From positions 62,001-126,000 of the forward strand of contig CM051378.1 in the NCBI GenBank assembly GCA_028015245.1: a stretch of DNA of 64,000 nt, written 5' to 3'. The translations under genes and the position numbers were made by a program. The stretch comes from Cardamine occulta (Eukaryota > Streptophyta > Magnoliopsida > Brassicales > Brassicaceae). The notes under the pieces are model-generated. The model did not search any database and was not told the DNA's origin. It worked only from the letters and a program-made list of their open reading frames with translations. Below are positions 9,853-24,473 of this stretch, in pieces. Every line of letters begins with the position of its first letter. The stretch's first letter is position 1.

Positions 9853-12770
9853 TTTTTTCTTACTTTGACTTGCTTCTCCACCTTAATAGCATGCTTCAAC
9901 TACTTTGAGATTTCCACACTTCTATTCACTCTCATTTTTATCTTGAAGGGTCACAACTCCGTTTTTGGTGTTTCTCTGCTTGAAAATAGTCAAATCCTTG
10001 GAAATGAAAAGTATCGATTCTTCATATAAGCACAGCAATAGGTGTTGTTTCAGCCTCCATATGTGTCTTTTCTAAAACTCCCAAATTCACCTATTGAAAC
10101 TCGTATGAGATTTAAAGAACTAATGTAATCCGTGAGATAAGATATAATATTTGTTTCTTACTTTGTCTTTCTTCTCCACCTTAATAGCATGCTTTAACTA
10201 CTTTGAGACTTCAACACTTCTATTCTCTCTCATATCTATCTTGAAGGGTCATAGCTCAGTTTTTGGGGTTCTCAGCTTGAAAATGGTGAAGTCCTAGGAA
10301 ATGAAAGCATTGATTCTTCATATTTACATCAATAAAGTGTTGTTTAAAACTCCATATGTGTCTTCTTTCTACAACTCACAAATTCACCAATAGAAACTCA
10401 CAATGAGACTCAAAGAACTAATAGAACTCAGGATAAGATATAATGTTTATTTTTTACTTTGACTCTGCTTCTCCACCTTAATAGCATGCTTCAACCATTT
10501 TGAGACTTCAACACTTCTATTCACTCTCATTTCTATCTTCAAGGGTCATAGTCTGCTTTTGGGTTCTCAACTTGAAAATGGTGAAATAGCTTTGAAATGA
10601 AAGTATTGATTCTTCATATTCACATCAATAAGTGTTGTTTCATCCATATGTGTCTTCTTTCTAAAACTCCCAATTCACCAATAGAAACTCGGATGAGATT
10701 CAAAGAACTATAAGAACCGTGGGATAAGATTTAATGTTTGTTTTTACTTTGACTTGCTTTCTCCACCTTAATAGACGCTTCAACTACTTTGAGACTTCAA
10801 CACTCTATTCACACTCATTTCTTTCTTGAAGGGTCATAGTCTTTTTGGGGTTCTCACCTTGAAAATGGTGAAATGCTTTTGAAATGAAAGTATTGATTCT
10901 TCATATTCACATCAATAAGTGTTGTTTCAAATTTCATGTGTGTCTTCTTTCTAAAACTCCCAAATTCACCAATATAAACTCGTATGAGATTCAAAGAACT
11001 AACAGAACTGTGGGATAAAAATATAATGTTTGCTTTTTTACTTTGACTTGCTTCTCCACCTTAATAGCATGCTTCAACTACTTTGAGACTTAACACTTTA
11101 TTCACTCTCATTTCTATCTTCAAGGGTCATAGTCTGCTTTTGGGGTTCTCAACTTAAAAATGGTGAAATCCTTTTAAATGAAAGTATTGATTCTTCATAT
11201 TCACATCAATAGCTGTTATTTCAGCTTCCATATGTCTTTTTTCAAAACTCCCAAATTCACCAATAGAAACTCCTATGAGATTCAAAGAACTATCAGAATC
11301 GTGATAAGCTATAATGTTTGGTTTCTTACTTGAGTCGCTTCTCCACCTTAATAGCATGCTTTAAACTATTTTGAGACTTCACACTTCTATTCACTCTCAT
11401 TTTTATCTTCAAGGGTCCTAACTTCATTTTGGGGATTCTCAGCTTTAATATGGTTAAATCCTTGGAAATAACAGCATTGGATTCTTCATATTCACATCAA
11501 TACGCATTGCTTTCATCCATATGTGTCTTCTTTCTAAAAGTCCCAAATTCACTAATAGAAACTCGTATGAGATTCAAAGAACCAACAGAACTGTGGATAA
11601 GATATAATGTTTGTTTTTACTTTGACTTGCTTCTCCACCTTAATAGCATGCTTCAACTACTTTGAGACTTCAACACTTTATTTACTCTCATTTCTATCTT
11701 AAGGGTCATAGTCTGCTTTTGGGGTTCTCAGCTTTAAATTGGTGAAATCCTTTGAAATGAAGGTATTGATTCTTCATATTCACATCAATAGGTGTTGTTT
11801 CAGCTTCCATATGTGTCTTCTTTCTAAAACTCCCCAAATTCACCAATAGAAACTCCTATGAGATTCTGAGAACTAATGTAATCGGGGATGTGTATAATGT
11901 TTGCCTTTTACTTTGAGTTGGGTTCTCCACCTTAATAGCATGCTTCAACTATTTCGAGACTTCTACACTTCTATTCACTCTCATTTCTATCTTGAAGGGT
12001 CATAACTTCATTTTTGGGATTCTCAGCTTGAATATGGTCAAATCCTTGGAAATAAAAAGCATTAATTCTTCATATTCACATCAATAGGTGTTGTCAGCTT
12101 CCATATGCAGTATTCTTTCTAAAACTCCCAATTTACCAATGTAATCTCCTATGAGATTCAAAGAACTAACAGAATTATGGGATAAACTATTATGTTTTTT
12201 TTACTTTGACTTGCTTCTCCACCTTAATAGCATGCTTCAACTACTTTGACACTTCAACACTTCTATTCTCTCTCATATCTATCTTGAAGGGTCATAGCCC
12301 ATTTTGGGGTTCTCACTTGAAAAATGGTGAAGTCCTTGGAAATGAAAGCATTGATTCTTCATATTTACATCAATAGTGTTGTTTAAAAACCCATATGTGT
12401 CTTTTCTACAACTCACAAATTCACCAATAGAAACTCAGATGAGATTCAAAGAACTAACGAACTGGGGATAAGATATAATGTTTGCTTTTTTACTTTGTCG
12501 CTCCACCTTAACAGCATGCTTCAACTACTTTGAAACTTCAACACTTCTATTCACACTCATTTCTTTCTTGAAGGGTCATAGTCTGCTTTTTGGGGTTCTC
12601 AGCTTGAAAATGGTGAAATGTTTTGAAATGAAAGTATTGATTCTTCATATTCACATCAATAAGTGTTGTTTCAAATTCCATATGTGTCTTTTTCTAAAAC
12701 TCCCAAATTCACCAATAGAAACTCGTATGAGATTTAAAGAACCAATAGAATCTGGGATAAGATATAATGT
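9853..12770 (+). repeat. 10-monomer higher-order repeat, copy 1
   Basis: The monomer order is D, C, A, A, A, B, A, B, D/C chimera, then a unit with TTAACAGC in place of TTAATAGC. Diagnostic landmarks are GGTGTTTCTCTGC at about 9967, TTCTATTCTCTCTC at 10213, GATTTAATG at about 10728, GAGATTCTGAG at about 11870, a second TTCTATTCTCTCTC at 12262 and TTAACAGC at 12507. Length is about 2918 bp. Confidence 0.85.
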
Positions 12771-15699
12771 TTGTTTTTTACTTTGACTTGCTTCTCCACC
12801 TTAATAGCATGCTTCAAATACTTTGAGATTTCCAGACTTCTATTCACTCTCATTTTTATCTTCAAGGGTCATAACTCCTTTTGGTGTTTCTCCATTGAAA
12901 ATAGTCAAACTTGGAAATGAAAGCATTGATTCTTCATATTCACAACAATAGGTGTTGTTTCAGCCCATATGTGTCTTCTTTTAAACTCCCAAATTCACCA
13001 ATTGAAACTCGGATGAGATTTAAAGAACTAACAGAACTGTGGGATAAGATATAATATTTGTTTTTTACTTTGTCTTTTCTTTCTCCAATTTTAATAGCAT
13101 GCTTTAACTACTTTGAGACTTCAACACTTCTATTCTCTCATATCTATCTTGAAGGGTCATAGCTTGCTCTTTTTGGGGGTTCTCAGCTTGAAAATGGTGA
13201 AGTCCTAGGAAATGAAAGCATTTTTTCTTCATATTTACATCAATAGGTGTTGTTTTAAACTCCATATGTGTCTTCTTTCTACAACCGGCCAAATTCACCA
13301 ATGGAAACTCTGATGAGACTCAAAGAACTAACAGAACCTGTGGGATAAGATATAATGTTTATTTTTTACTTTGACTTGCTTCTCCACCTTAATAGCATGC
13401 TTCAACCATTTTGAGACTTCAACACTTCTATTCACTCTCATTTCTATCTTCAAGGGTATAGTCTGCTTTTGGGGTTCTCACCTTGAAAATGGTGAAATGC
13501 TTTTGAGATGAAAGTATTGATTCTTCATATTCACATCAATAAGTGTTTCAGCTTCCATAAGTGTCTTCTTTCTAAAAACTCCCAAATTCACCAATAGAAA
13601 CTCGTATGAGATTCAAAGAACTATAAGAACTGTGGGATAAGATTTAATGTTTGTTTTTTACTTTGACTTCGCTTCTCCACCTTAATAACACGCTCAACTA
13701 CTTTGAGACTTCAACACTTCTATTCACACATCATTTCTTTCTTGAAGGGTCATAGCTCTTTTGGGGGTTCTCAAATTAAAATGGTGAAATGCTTTGAAAC
13801 GAAAGTATTGATTCTTCATATTCACATCAATAAGTGTTGCTTCAGCTTCCATGTGTGTCTTCTTTCTAAAACTCCCAAATTCACCAATAGAAACTCAGAT
13901 GAGATTCAAAGAACTAATAGAACTGTGGGATAAGATATAATGTTTGTTTTTTACTTTGACTTGCTTCTCCACCTTAATAGCACGCTTCAACTACTTTGGA
14001 GACTTTAACACTTCTATTCACTCTCATTTCTATCTTCAAGGGTCATAGCCCGCTTTTGGGGTTCTCAACTTGAAAATGGTGAAATCCTTTGAAATGAAAG
14101 TATTGATTCTTCATATTCACATCAATAGTTGCTATTTCAGCTTCCATATGTGTCTTTTTTTTCAAAACTCCCAAATTCACCAATAGAAACTCCTACGAAT
14201 TCAAAGAACTATCGTAATTGTGGGATAGCTATAATGTTTGCTTTCTTTACTTTGAGTCGCTTCTCCACCTTAATAAGCATGCTTTAACTATTTTGAGACT
14301 TCGACATTTCTATTCACTCTCATTTTTATCTTGAAGGGTCCTAACTTCATTTTTGGGATTCTCAGCCTTATTATGGTTAAATCCTTGGAAATAACAGCAT
14401 CGATTCTTCATATTCACATCAATACGCATTGTTTCAGCTTCCATATGTGTCTTCTTTCTAAAAGTCCCAAATTCACTAATAGAAACTCGTATTTAGATCC
14501 AAAGAACTAATAGAATCTGGATAAGATATAATGTTTGTTTTTTACTTTGACTTGCTTCTCCACCTTAATAGCATGCTTCAACTACTTTGAGACTTCAACA
14601 CTTTTATTTACTCTCATTTCTATCTTCAAGGGTCATAGTCTGCTTTTGGGGGTTCTCACTTTAAATTGGTGAAATCCTTTGAAATGAAGGTATTGATTCT
14701 TCATATTCACATCATAGTTGTTGTTTCAGCTTCCATATGTGTCTTCTTTCTAAAACTCCCAAATTCACCAATAGAAACTCCTATGAGATTCAGGAGAACT
14801 AATTGAATCAGGATAAGCTTATAATGTTTGTTTCTTACTTTGAGTCGGTTCTCCACCTTAATAGCATGCTTCCAACTATTTTGAGACTTCTACACTTCTA
14901 TTCACTCTCATTTCTATCTTGAAGGGTCATAACTTCATTTTGGGATTCTCAAATAATATGGTCAAACTTGGAAATAAAAAAGCATTAATTCTTCATATTC
15001 ACATCAATAGGTGTTGTTTCACCTTCCATACGCGTATTCTTTCTAAAACTCCCAATTTACTAATAGAATCTCCTATGAGATTCAAAGAACTAACAGAATT
15101 ATGGGATAAACTATTATGTTTTTTCACTTTGACTTGCTTCTCCACCTTAATAAAGACGCTTCAACTACTTTGACACTTCAACACTTCTATTCTCTCTCAT
15201 ATCTATCTTGAAAGGTCATAGTCTACTTTTGGGGTTCTCAGCTTGAAAATGGTGAAGTCCTTGAAATGAAAGCATTGATTCTTCATATTTACATCAATAG
15301 GTGTTGTTTAAAACTCCATATGTGTCTTCTTTCACAACTCACAAATTCACCATTATAAACTCGTATTAGATTCAAAGAACTAATGAAACTGTGGATAAGA
15401 TATAATGTTTGTTTTTTACTTTGCTTCAGGCTCCACCTTAACAGCATGCTTCAACTACTTTGAAACTTCAACACTTCTATTCACACTCATTTCTTTCTTG
15501 AAGGGTCATAGCTACTTTTGGGGTTCTCAAATTGAAAACGGTGAAATGCTTTCAAATGAAAGTATTGATTCTTCATATTCACATCAATAAGTGTTGTTTC
15601 AACTTCCATATGCGTCCTCTTTCTAAAACTCCCAAATTCACCAATAGAAACTCAAATGAGATTTAAAGAACCAATGTAACTGTGGATAAGATATAATGT
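12771..15699 (+). repeat. 10-monomer higher-order repeat, copy 2
   Basis: It has the same ten monomer types in the same order as the copy to its left. The matching landmarks are the D-type GGTGTTTCTC at about 12885, TTCTATTCTC at 13121, GATTTAATG at about 13643, GAGATTCAGGAG near 14787, TTCTATTCTCTCTC at 15188 and TTAACAGC at 15437. Length is about 2929 bp. Confidence 0.85.
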
Positions 15700-18627
15700 T
15701 TGTTTTTTACTTGACTTGCTTCTCCACCTTAATAGTTTGCTTCAACTACTTTGAGATTTCTGACTTCTATTCACTCTCATTTTTATCTTGAAGGGTCATA
15801 ACTCCGTTTTTGGGGTTTCTCTGCTTGGAAGTAGTCAAATCCTTGGAAATGAAAGCAATGATTCTTCATATTCACAGCAATAGGTGTTGTTTCAGCCTCC
15901 ATATGTGTCTTCTTTCTAAAACTCCCAAATTCACCAATTGAAACTCGTATGAGATTTAAAGAACTAACAGAACTGTGGGATAAGATATAATATTTGTTTC
16001 TTTACTTTGTCTTTTCTTCCACCTTAATAGCATGCTTTAACTACTTTGAGACTTCAACACTTCTATTCTCTCTCATATCTATCTTGAAGGGTCATAATCA
16101 TTTTTGGGGTTCTCAAATAAAAATGGTGAAGTCCTAGGAAATGAAAAAGTATTGATTCTTCATATTCACATCAATAGGTGTTGTTTTAAACTCCATATGT
16201 GTCTTCTTTCTACAACTCACAAATTCACCATTAGAAACTCAGATGAGACTCAAAGAACTAACAGAACTGTGGGATAAGATATAATGTTTATTTTTTACTT
16301 TGACTTGTTTCTCCACCTTAATAGCACGCTTCAACCACTTTGAGACTTCAACACTTCTATTCACTCTCATTTCTATCTTGAAGGGTCATAGTCTGCTTTT
16401 TGGGGGTTCTCACTTGAAAATGGTGAAATGCTTTGAGATGAAAGTATTGATTCTTCATATTCACATCAATAAGTGTTGTTTCAGCCCATATGTGTCTTTC
16501 TTAAAACTCCCAAATTCACCAATAGAAACTCGTATTAGATTCAAAGAACTATAAGAACTGTGGGATAAGATTTAATGTTAGTTTTTTACTTTGACTTGCT
16601 TCTCCACCTAAATAGCGTGCTTCAACTACTTCGAGACTTCAACACTTCTATTCACACTCATTTCTTTCTTGAAGGGTCATAGCTCCGTTTTTGGGGTTCT
16701 CACCTTGAAAATGGTGAAATGCTTTGAAATGAAAGTATTGATTCTTCATATTCACATCAATAAGTGTTGTTTCAGCTTTCATGTGTGTCTTCTTTCTAAA
16801 ACTCCCAAATTCACCAATAGAAACTCGTATGAGATTCAAAGAACTAACAGAACTGTGGGATAAAATATAATGTTTGTTTTTTACTTTGACTTGCTTCTCC
16901 ACCTTAATAGCATGCTTCAACTACTTTGAGACTTGAACACTTCTATTCACTCTCATTTCTATCTTGAAGGGTCATAGTCGCTTTGGGGTTCTCACTTGAA
17001 AATGGTGAAATCCTTTGAAATGAAAAGTATTGATTCTTCATATTCACATCAATAGTGTTATTTCAGCTTCCATATGTGTCTTTTTTCTAAAACTCCCAAA
17101 TTCACCAATAGAAACTCCTATGAGATTCAAAGAACTATCAGAATTGTGGGATAAGCTATAATGTTTGTTTCTTACTTTGAGTCGCTTGGTCCACCTTAAT
17201 AAAGCACGCTTCAACTATTTTGAGACTTTAACACTTCTATTCACTCTCATTTTATCTTGAAGGGTCCTAACTTCATTTTTGGGATTCTCAGCTTGAATAT
17301 GGTTAAATCTTGAAATAACAAGCATTGATTCTTCATATTCACATCAATACGCATTGTTTGCTTCCATATGTGTCTCCTTTCCAAAGCTCCCAAATTCACA
17401 AATAGAAACTCGATGAGAACTCAAAGAACTAACAAAAACTGGGATAAGATATAAGTTTGTTTTTTACTTTGACTTGCTTCTCCACCTTAATAGCACGCTT
17501 CAACTACTTTGAGACTTCAACACTTTTTATTTACTCTCATTTCTATCTTGAAGGGTCATAGTCTGCTTTGGGGTTCTCAATTTTAAATTGGTGAAATCCT
17601 TTGAAATGAAAGTATTGATTCTTCATATTCACATCAATAGGTGTTGTTTCAGCTCCATATGTGTCTTCTTTCTAAAAACTCCCAAATTCCCAATAGAAAC
17701 TCCTATGAGATTCAAAGAACTAACGTAATCAGGGATAAGCTATAATGTTTGTTTCTTACTTTGAGTCGGGTTCTCCACCTTAATAAGCACGCTTCAACTA
17801 TTTTGAGACTTCTACACTTCTATTCACTTTCATTTCTATCTTCAAGGGTCATAACTTCATTTTTGGGGATTCTCAGCTTGAATATGGTCAAATCTTTTTG
17901 AAATAAAAGCATTAATTCTTCATATTCACATCAATAGGTGTTGTTTCAGCTTCCATACGCGTATTCTTTCTAAAACTCCCAAATTACCAATAGAATCTCC
18001 TATGAGATTCAAAGAACTAACAGAATTATGGGATAAACTATTATGTTTTTTCTTACTTTGACTTGCTTCTCCACCTTAATAGCATGCTTCAACTACTTTG
18101 ACACTTCAACACTTCTATTCTCTCTCATATCTATCTTGAAGGGTCATAGCTCCATTTTTGGGGTTCACAGCTTGAAAATGGTGAAGTCCTTGGAAATGAA
18201 AGCATTGATTCTTCATATTTACATCAATAGGTGTTGTTTAAACCTCCATATGTGTCTTCTTTCTACAACTCACAAAGTCACCAATGGAAACTCGTATGAG
18301 ATTCAAAGAACTAATGGAATCTGGGATAAGATATAATGTTTCTTTTTACTTTGTCTTGCGTCTCCACCTTAACAGCATGCTTCAACTACTTTGAAACTTC
18401 AACACTTCTATTCACACTCATTTCTTTCTTGAAGGGTCATAGTCTGCTTTTGGGGTTCTCACTTGAAAATGGTGAAATCTTTGAAATGAAAGTATTGATT
18501 CTTCATATTCACATCAATAAGTGTTGTTTCAGCCTATATGTGTCTTCTTTCTAAAACTCCCAAATTCACCAATAGAAACTCGTATGAGATTTAAAGAACT
18601 AACAGAACTGTGGATAAGATATAATGT
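15700..18627 (+). repeat. 10-monomer higher-order repeat, copy 3
   Basis: This is the third consecutive copy. The landmarks are the D-type GGTTTCTCTGC at about 15818, TTCTATTCTCTCTC at 16060, GATTTAATG at about 16569, the second TTCTATTCTCTCTC at 18112 and TTAACAGC at about 18370. The next unit, at 18628, is A-type rather than D-type, so the regular order ends here. Length is about 2928 bp. Confidence 0.85.
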
Positions 18628-21262
18628 TTGTTTTTTACTTGACTTGCTTCTCCACCTTAATAGCATGCTTCAACTACTTTAAGACTTCAACACTTCTATT
18701 CACTCTCATTTCTATCTTAAAGGGTCATAGCTCCATTTTTGAGGTTCTCAACTTGAAAATGGTGAAACTTTTGAAATGAAAGTATTGATTCTTCATATTC
18801 ACATCAATAGGTGTTGTTTCACCTTCTATATGTGTCTTCTTTCTAAAACTCCAAAATTCACCAATAGAAACTCCTATGTGATTCAAAGAACTAACAGAAT
18901 TGTGGTATGTTATAATGTTTGTTTCTTACTTTGAGTTGCTTCTCCACCTTAATAAGACGCTTCAACCATTTTGAGACTCTCACACTTCTATTCACTCTCA
19001 TTTTTATCTTGAAGGGTCATAACTTCATTTTTGAGATTCTCAGCTTGAATATGGTCAAATCCTTGGGAAATAAAAGCATTAATTCTTCATATTCACATCA
19101 ATAGGTGTTGTTTCAGCTTCCATACGTGTATTCTTTTTAAAACTCCCAAATTCACCAATAGAAACTCCTATGGGATTCAAAGAACTAACAGAATTATGGG
19201 ATAAACTATTATGTTTTTTCTTACTTTGACTTGCTTCTCCACCTTAATAGCATGCTTCAACTACTTTGGAGACTTCAACACTTCTATTCTCTCTATATCT
19301 ATCTTGAAGGGTCATAGTCCGCTTTTGGGTTCTCACCTTGAAAATGGTGAAGTCCTTGGAAATGAAAGCATTGATTCTTCATATTTACATCAATAGGTGT
19401 TGTTTAAACCCATATGTGTCTTCTTTCTACAACTCACAAATTCACCAATAGAAACTCGTATGAGATTCAAAGAACTAACGGAATCAGGATAAGATATAAT
19501 GTTTGTTTTTACTTTGTCTTAATGCTCCACCTTAACAGCATGCTTCAACCACTTTGAGACTTCAACACTTCTTTCTCACTTTCATTTCTTGAAGGGTCAT
19601 AGCTTTTGGGGGTTCTCACTTGAAAATGGTGGGAAAGGCTTTGAAATGAAAGTATTGATTCTTCATATTCACATCAATAAGTGTTGTTTCAGCTTCCATA
19701 TGTGTCTTCTTTCTAAAACTCCCAAATTCACCAATAGAAACTCAGATGAGATTTAAAGAACCAACAGAATCGGATAAGATATAATGTTTGTTTTTTACTT
19801 TGACTTGCTTCTCCACCTTAATAGCATGCTTCAACTACTTTGAGACTTCAACACTTCTATTCACTCTCATTTCTATCTTGAAGGGTCATAGCTCCATTTT
19901 TGGGGTTCTCAGCTTGAAAATGGTGAAATCCTTTGAAATGAAAGTATTGATTCTTCATATTCACATCAATAGGTGTTGTTTCAGCTTCCATATGTGTCTT
20001 CTTTCTAAAACTCCAAAATTCAACAATAGAAACTCCTATGAGATTCAAAGAACTAACAGAATTGTGGGATAAGCTATAATGTTTGTTTTTACTTTGAAGT
20101 CGCTTCTCCACCTTAATAAAGCATGCTTCAACTATTTTGAGACTTCAACACTCTATTCACTCTCATTTTTATCTTGAAGGGTCATAACTTCATTTTTGGA
20201 GATTCTCAGCTTGAATATGGTCAAATCCTTGGAAATAAAAGCATTAATTCTTCATATTCACATCAATAGGTGTTGTTTCACCTTCCATACGTGTATTCTT
20301 TCTAAAACTCCCAAATTTACCAATAGAATCTCCTATGAGATTCAAAGAACTAACAGAATTATGGGATAAACTATTATGTTTTTTCTTACTTTGACTTGCT
20401 TCTCCACCTTAATAGCATGCTTCAACTACTTTGACACTTCAACACTTCTATTCTCTCTCATATCTATCTTGAAGGGTCATAGCTCCATTTTTGGGGTTCT
20501 CAGCTTGAAAATGGTGAAGTCCTTGGAAATGAAAGCATTGATTCTTCATATTCACAGCAATAGGTGTTGTTTCAGCCTCCATATGTGTCTTTTTTCGAAA
20601 ACTCCCAAATTCACCAATAGAAACTCGTATGAGATTTAAAGAACTAACAGAACTGTGGGATAAGATATAATGTTTGTTTCTTACTTTGTCTTTCTTCTCC
20701 ACCTTAATAGCATGCTTCAACTACTTTGAGACTTTAACACTTCTATTCTCTCTCATATCTATCTTGAAGGGTCATAGCTCCATTTTTGGGGTTCTCAGCT
20801 TGAAAATGGTGAAGTCCTTGGAAATGAAAGCATTGATTATTCATATTTACATCAATAGGTGTTGTTTCAAACTCCATATGTGTCTTCTTTCTAAACCTCC
20901 CAAATTCACCAATTGAAACTCGTATGAGATTTAAAGAACTAACAGAACTGTGGGATAAGATATAATGTTTGTTTCTTACTTTGTCTTTCTTCTCCACCTT
21001 AATAGCATGCTTTAACTACTTTGAGACTTCAACACTTCTATTCTCTCATAATCTATCTTCAAGGATCATAGCCCGCTTTTTGGGGTTCTCAACTTGAAAA
21101 TGGTGAAGTCCTTGGAAATGAAAGCATTGATTCTTCATATTTACATCAATAGGTGTTGTTTCAAACTCCATATGTGTCTTGTTTCTACAACTCACAAATT
21201 CACCAATAGAAACTCAGATGAGACTCAAAGAACCAACAGAATCTGTGGATAAGATATAATGT
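18628..21262 (+). repeat. Satellite block with repeated B, D/C-chimera order and a C-C pair
   Basis: The order is A, B, D/C chimera, TTAACAGC unit, A, B, D/C chimera, C, C. B units at about 18930 and 20095 are 4 monomers apart, so a 4-unit pattern is partly repeated. The two C units starting at 20674 and about 20970 sit side by side, which is rare elsewhere in the window. Confidence 0.75.
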
Positions 21263-24200
21263 TTGTTTTTTACTTTGACTTGCTTCTCCACCTTAATAGC
21301 ATGCTTCAACTACTTTGAGACTTCAACAGTTCTATTCACTCTCATTTCTATCTTAAAGGGTCATAGCTCCTTTTTGGGTTCTCAAATTGAAAATGGTGAA
21401 ATCTTTGAGATGAAAGAATTGGATTCTTCATATTCACATCAATAAGTGTTGTTTCAGCTTCCATATGTGTCTTCTTTCTAAAACTCCCAAATTCACCAAT
21501 AGAAACTCGGGTGAGATTCAAAGAACTATCGGAACTGTGGGATAAGATATAATGTTTGTTTTTTACTTTGACTTGCTTCCTCCACCATAATAGGATGCTT
21601 CAACCACTTTGAGACTTCAACACTTCTATTCACTCTCATTTCTTTCTTAAGGGTCATAGCTCCTTTTTGGGGTTCTCAAATTAAAATGGTGAAATCCTTT
21701 GAAATGAAAGTATTGATTCTTCATATTCACATCAATAGGTGTTGTTTCAGCTTCCATATGTGTCTTCTTTCTAAAACTCCCAAATTCACCAATAGAAACT
21801 CCTATGAGATTCAAAGAACTAATGGAATCAGGGATAAGCTATAATGTTTGTTTCTTACTTTGAGTTGGTTCTCCACCTTAATAGCATGCTTCAACTATTT
21901 TGAGACTTCTACACTTCTATTCACTCTCATTTCTATCTTGAAGGGTCATAACTTCATTTTTGGGATTCTCAGCTTGAATATGGTCAAATCCTTGGAAATA
22001 AAAGCATTAATTCTTCATATTCACATCAATAGGTGTTGTTTCAGCTTCCATACGTGTATTCTTTCTAAAACTTCCAAATTCACCAATAGAAACTCGTATG
22101 AGATTTAAAAAACTAACAGAATTATGGGATAAGATATAATGTTTGTTTCTTACTTTGACTTGCTTCTCCACCTTAATAGCATGCTTCAACTACTTTGAGA
22201 CTTCAACACTTCTATTCACTCTCATTTCTATCTTGAAGGGTCATAGTCTGCTTTGGGGTTCTCAAATAAAATGGTGAAATCCTTTGAAATGAAAGTATTG
22301 ATTCTTCATATTCACATCAATAGGTGTTGTTTCAGCTTCCATATGTGTCTTCTTTCTAAAACTCCCAAATTCACCAATAGAAACTCCTATGAGATTCAAA
22401 GAACAAACAGAACTGTGGGATAAGATATAATGTTTGTTTTTTACTTTGACTTGCTTCTCCACCTTAGTAGCATGCTTCAACTACTCTGACACTTCAACAC
22501 TCCTTTTCACTCTCATTTCTATCTTGAAGAGTCATAGATCCGTTTTTGGGGTTCTCAGCTTGAAAATGGTGAAATCCTTTGAAATGAAAGTATTGATTCT
22601 TCATATTCACATCAATAGGTGTTGTTTCAGCTTCCATATGTGTCTTCTTTCTAAAACTCCCAAATTCACCAATAGAAACTCGTATGAGATTCAAAGAACT
22701 ATCAGAACTGTGGGATAAGATATAATGTTTGTTTTTTACTTTGACTTGCTTCTCCACCATAATAGCATGCTTCAACTACTTTGAGACTTCGACACTTCTA
22801 TTCACTCTCATTTCTTTCGAAGGGTCATAACCATTTTGGGGTTCTTAGCTTGAAAATGGTGAAATGCTTTGAAATGAAAGTATTGATTCTTCATATTCAC
22901 ATCAATAAGTGTTGTTTCAGCTTCCATGTGTGTCTTTTTTTCTAAAACTCCCAAATTCACCAATAGAAACTCGTAGGAGATTCAAAGAACTAATGGAATC
23001 GGGATAAGATATAATGTTTGTTTTTTACTTTGACTTCTCCACCTTAATAGCACGCTTCAACCACTTTGAGACTTCAACACTTCTATTTACTCTCATTTCT
23101 ATCTTGAAGGGTCATAGCTCCATTTTTGGGGTTCTCAATTAAAATGGTGAAATCCTTTGAAATGAAAGTATTGATTCTTCATATTCACATCAATAGGTGT
23201 TGTTTCAGCTTCCATATGTGTCTTCTTTCTAAAACTCCCAAATTCACCAATAGAAACTCCTATGAGATTCAAAGAACTATTAGAATCGGGGATAAGCTAT
23301 AATGTTTGCTTCTTACTTTGAGTTGCTTTCTCCACCTTAATAGCACGCTTCAACTATTTTGAGACTTCAACACTTCTATTCACTCTCATTTTTATCTTGA
23401 AGGGTCCTAACTTCATTTTTGGGATTCTCAGCTTGAATATGGTTAAATCTTTGGAAATAACAGCATTGATTCTTCATATTCACATCAATACGTGTTGTTT
23501 CAACTTCCATATGTGTCTTCTTTCTAAAACTCCCAAATTCACCAATAGAAACTCGATGAGATTCAAAGAACTAACAGAACTGTGGGATAAGATATAATGT
23601 TTGTTTTTTACTTTGACTTGCTTCTCCACCTTAATAGCATGCTTCAACTACTTTGAGACTTCAACACTTCTATTCACTCTCATTTCTTTCTTAAGGGTCA
23701 TAGTCTGTTGGGGTTCTCAGATTGAAAATGGTGAAATCTTTGAAATGAAAGTATTGATTCTTCATATTCACATCAATAAGTGTTGTTTCAGCTTCCATGT
23801 GTCTTCTTTCTAAAACTCCCAAATTCACCAATAGAAACCCGATGAGATTCAAAGAACTAATAGAACTGTGGGATAAGATATAATGTTTGTTTTTTACTTC
23901 GACTTGCTTCTCCACCTTAATAGCATGCTTCAACTACTTTGAGACTTCAACACTTCTATTCACTCTCATTTCTATCTTGAAGGGTCATAGTCTCGCTTTT
24001 GGGGTTCTCAACTTAAAATGGTGAAATCCTTTGAAATGAAAGATTGATTCTTCATATTCACATCAATAGGTGTTGTTTCAGCTCCATATGTGTCTTCTTT
24101 CTAAAACTCCCAAATTCACCAATAGAAACTCCTATGAGATTCAAAGAACTATCAGAATTGGGATAAGCTATAATGTTTGTTTCTTACTTTGAGTTGCTTT

Positions 24201-24473
24201 CTCCACCTTAATAGCATGCTTCAACTATTTTGAGACTTCAACACTTCTATTCACTCTCATTTTTATCTTGAAGGGTCCTAACATCATTTTTGGGATTCTC
24301 AACTTAATATGGTTAAATCCTTGGAAATAACAGCATTGATTCTTCATATTCACATCAATAAGTGCATTGTTTCAACTTCCATATGTGTCTTTTTTCTAAA
24401 ACTCCCAAATTCACCAATAGAAACTCAGATGAGATTCAAAGAAACTAACAGAACTGTGGATAAGATATAATGT
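21263..24473 (+). repeat. Satellite block, mostly A-type monomers
   Basis: About 11 monomers, mainly A with B at about 21855, 23315 and 24185. The unit ending near 22135 is a chimera with a B body and a D-like tail (GATTTAAAAAAC). The unit starting near 22440 carries the CTTTTCACTC and GAAGAGTCAT variant marks that recur in the later six-monomer blocks. Confidence 0.7.
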
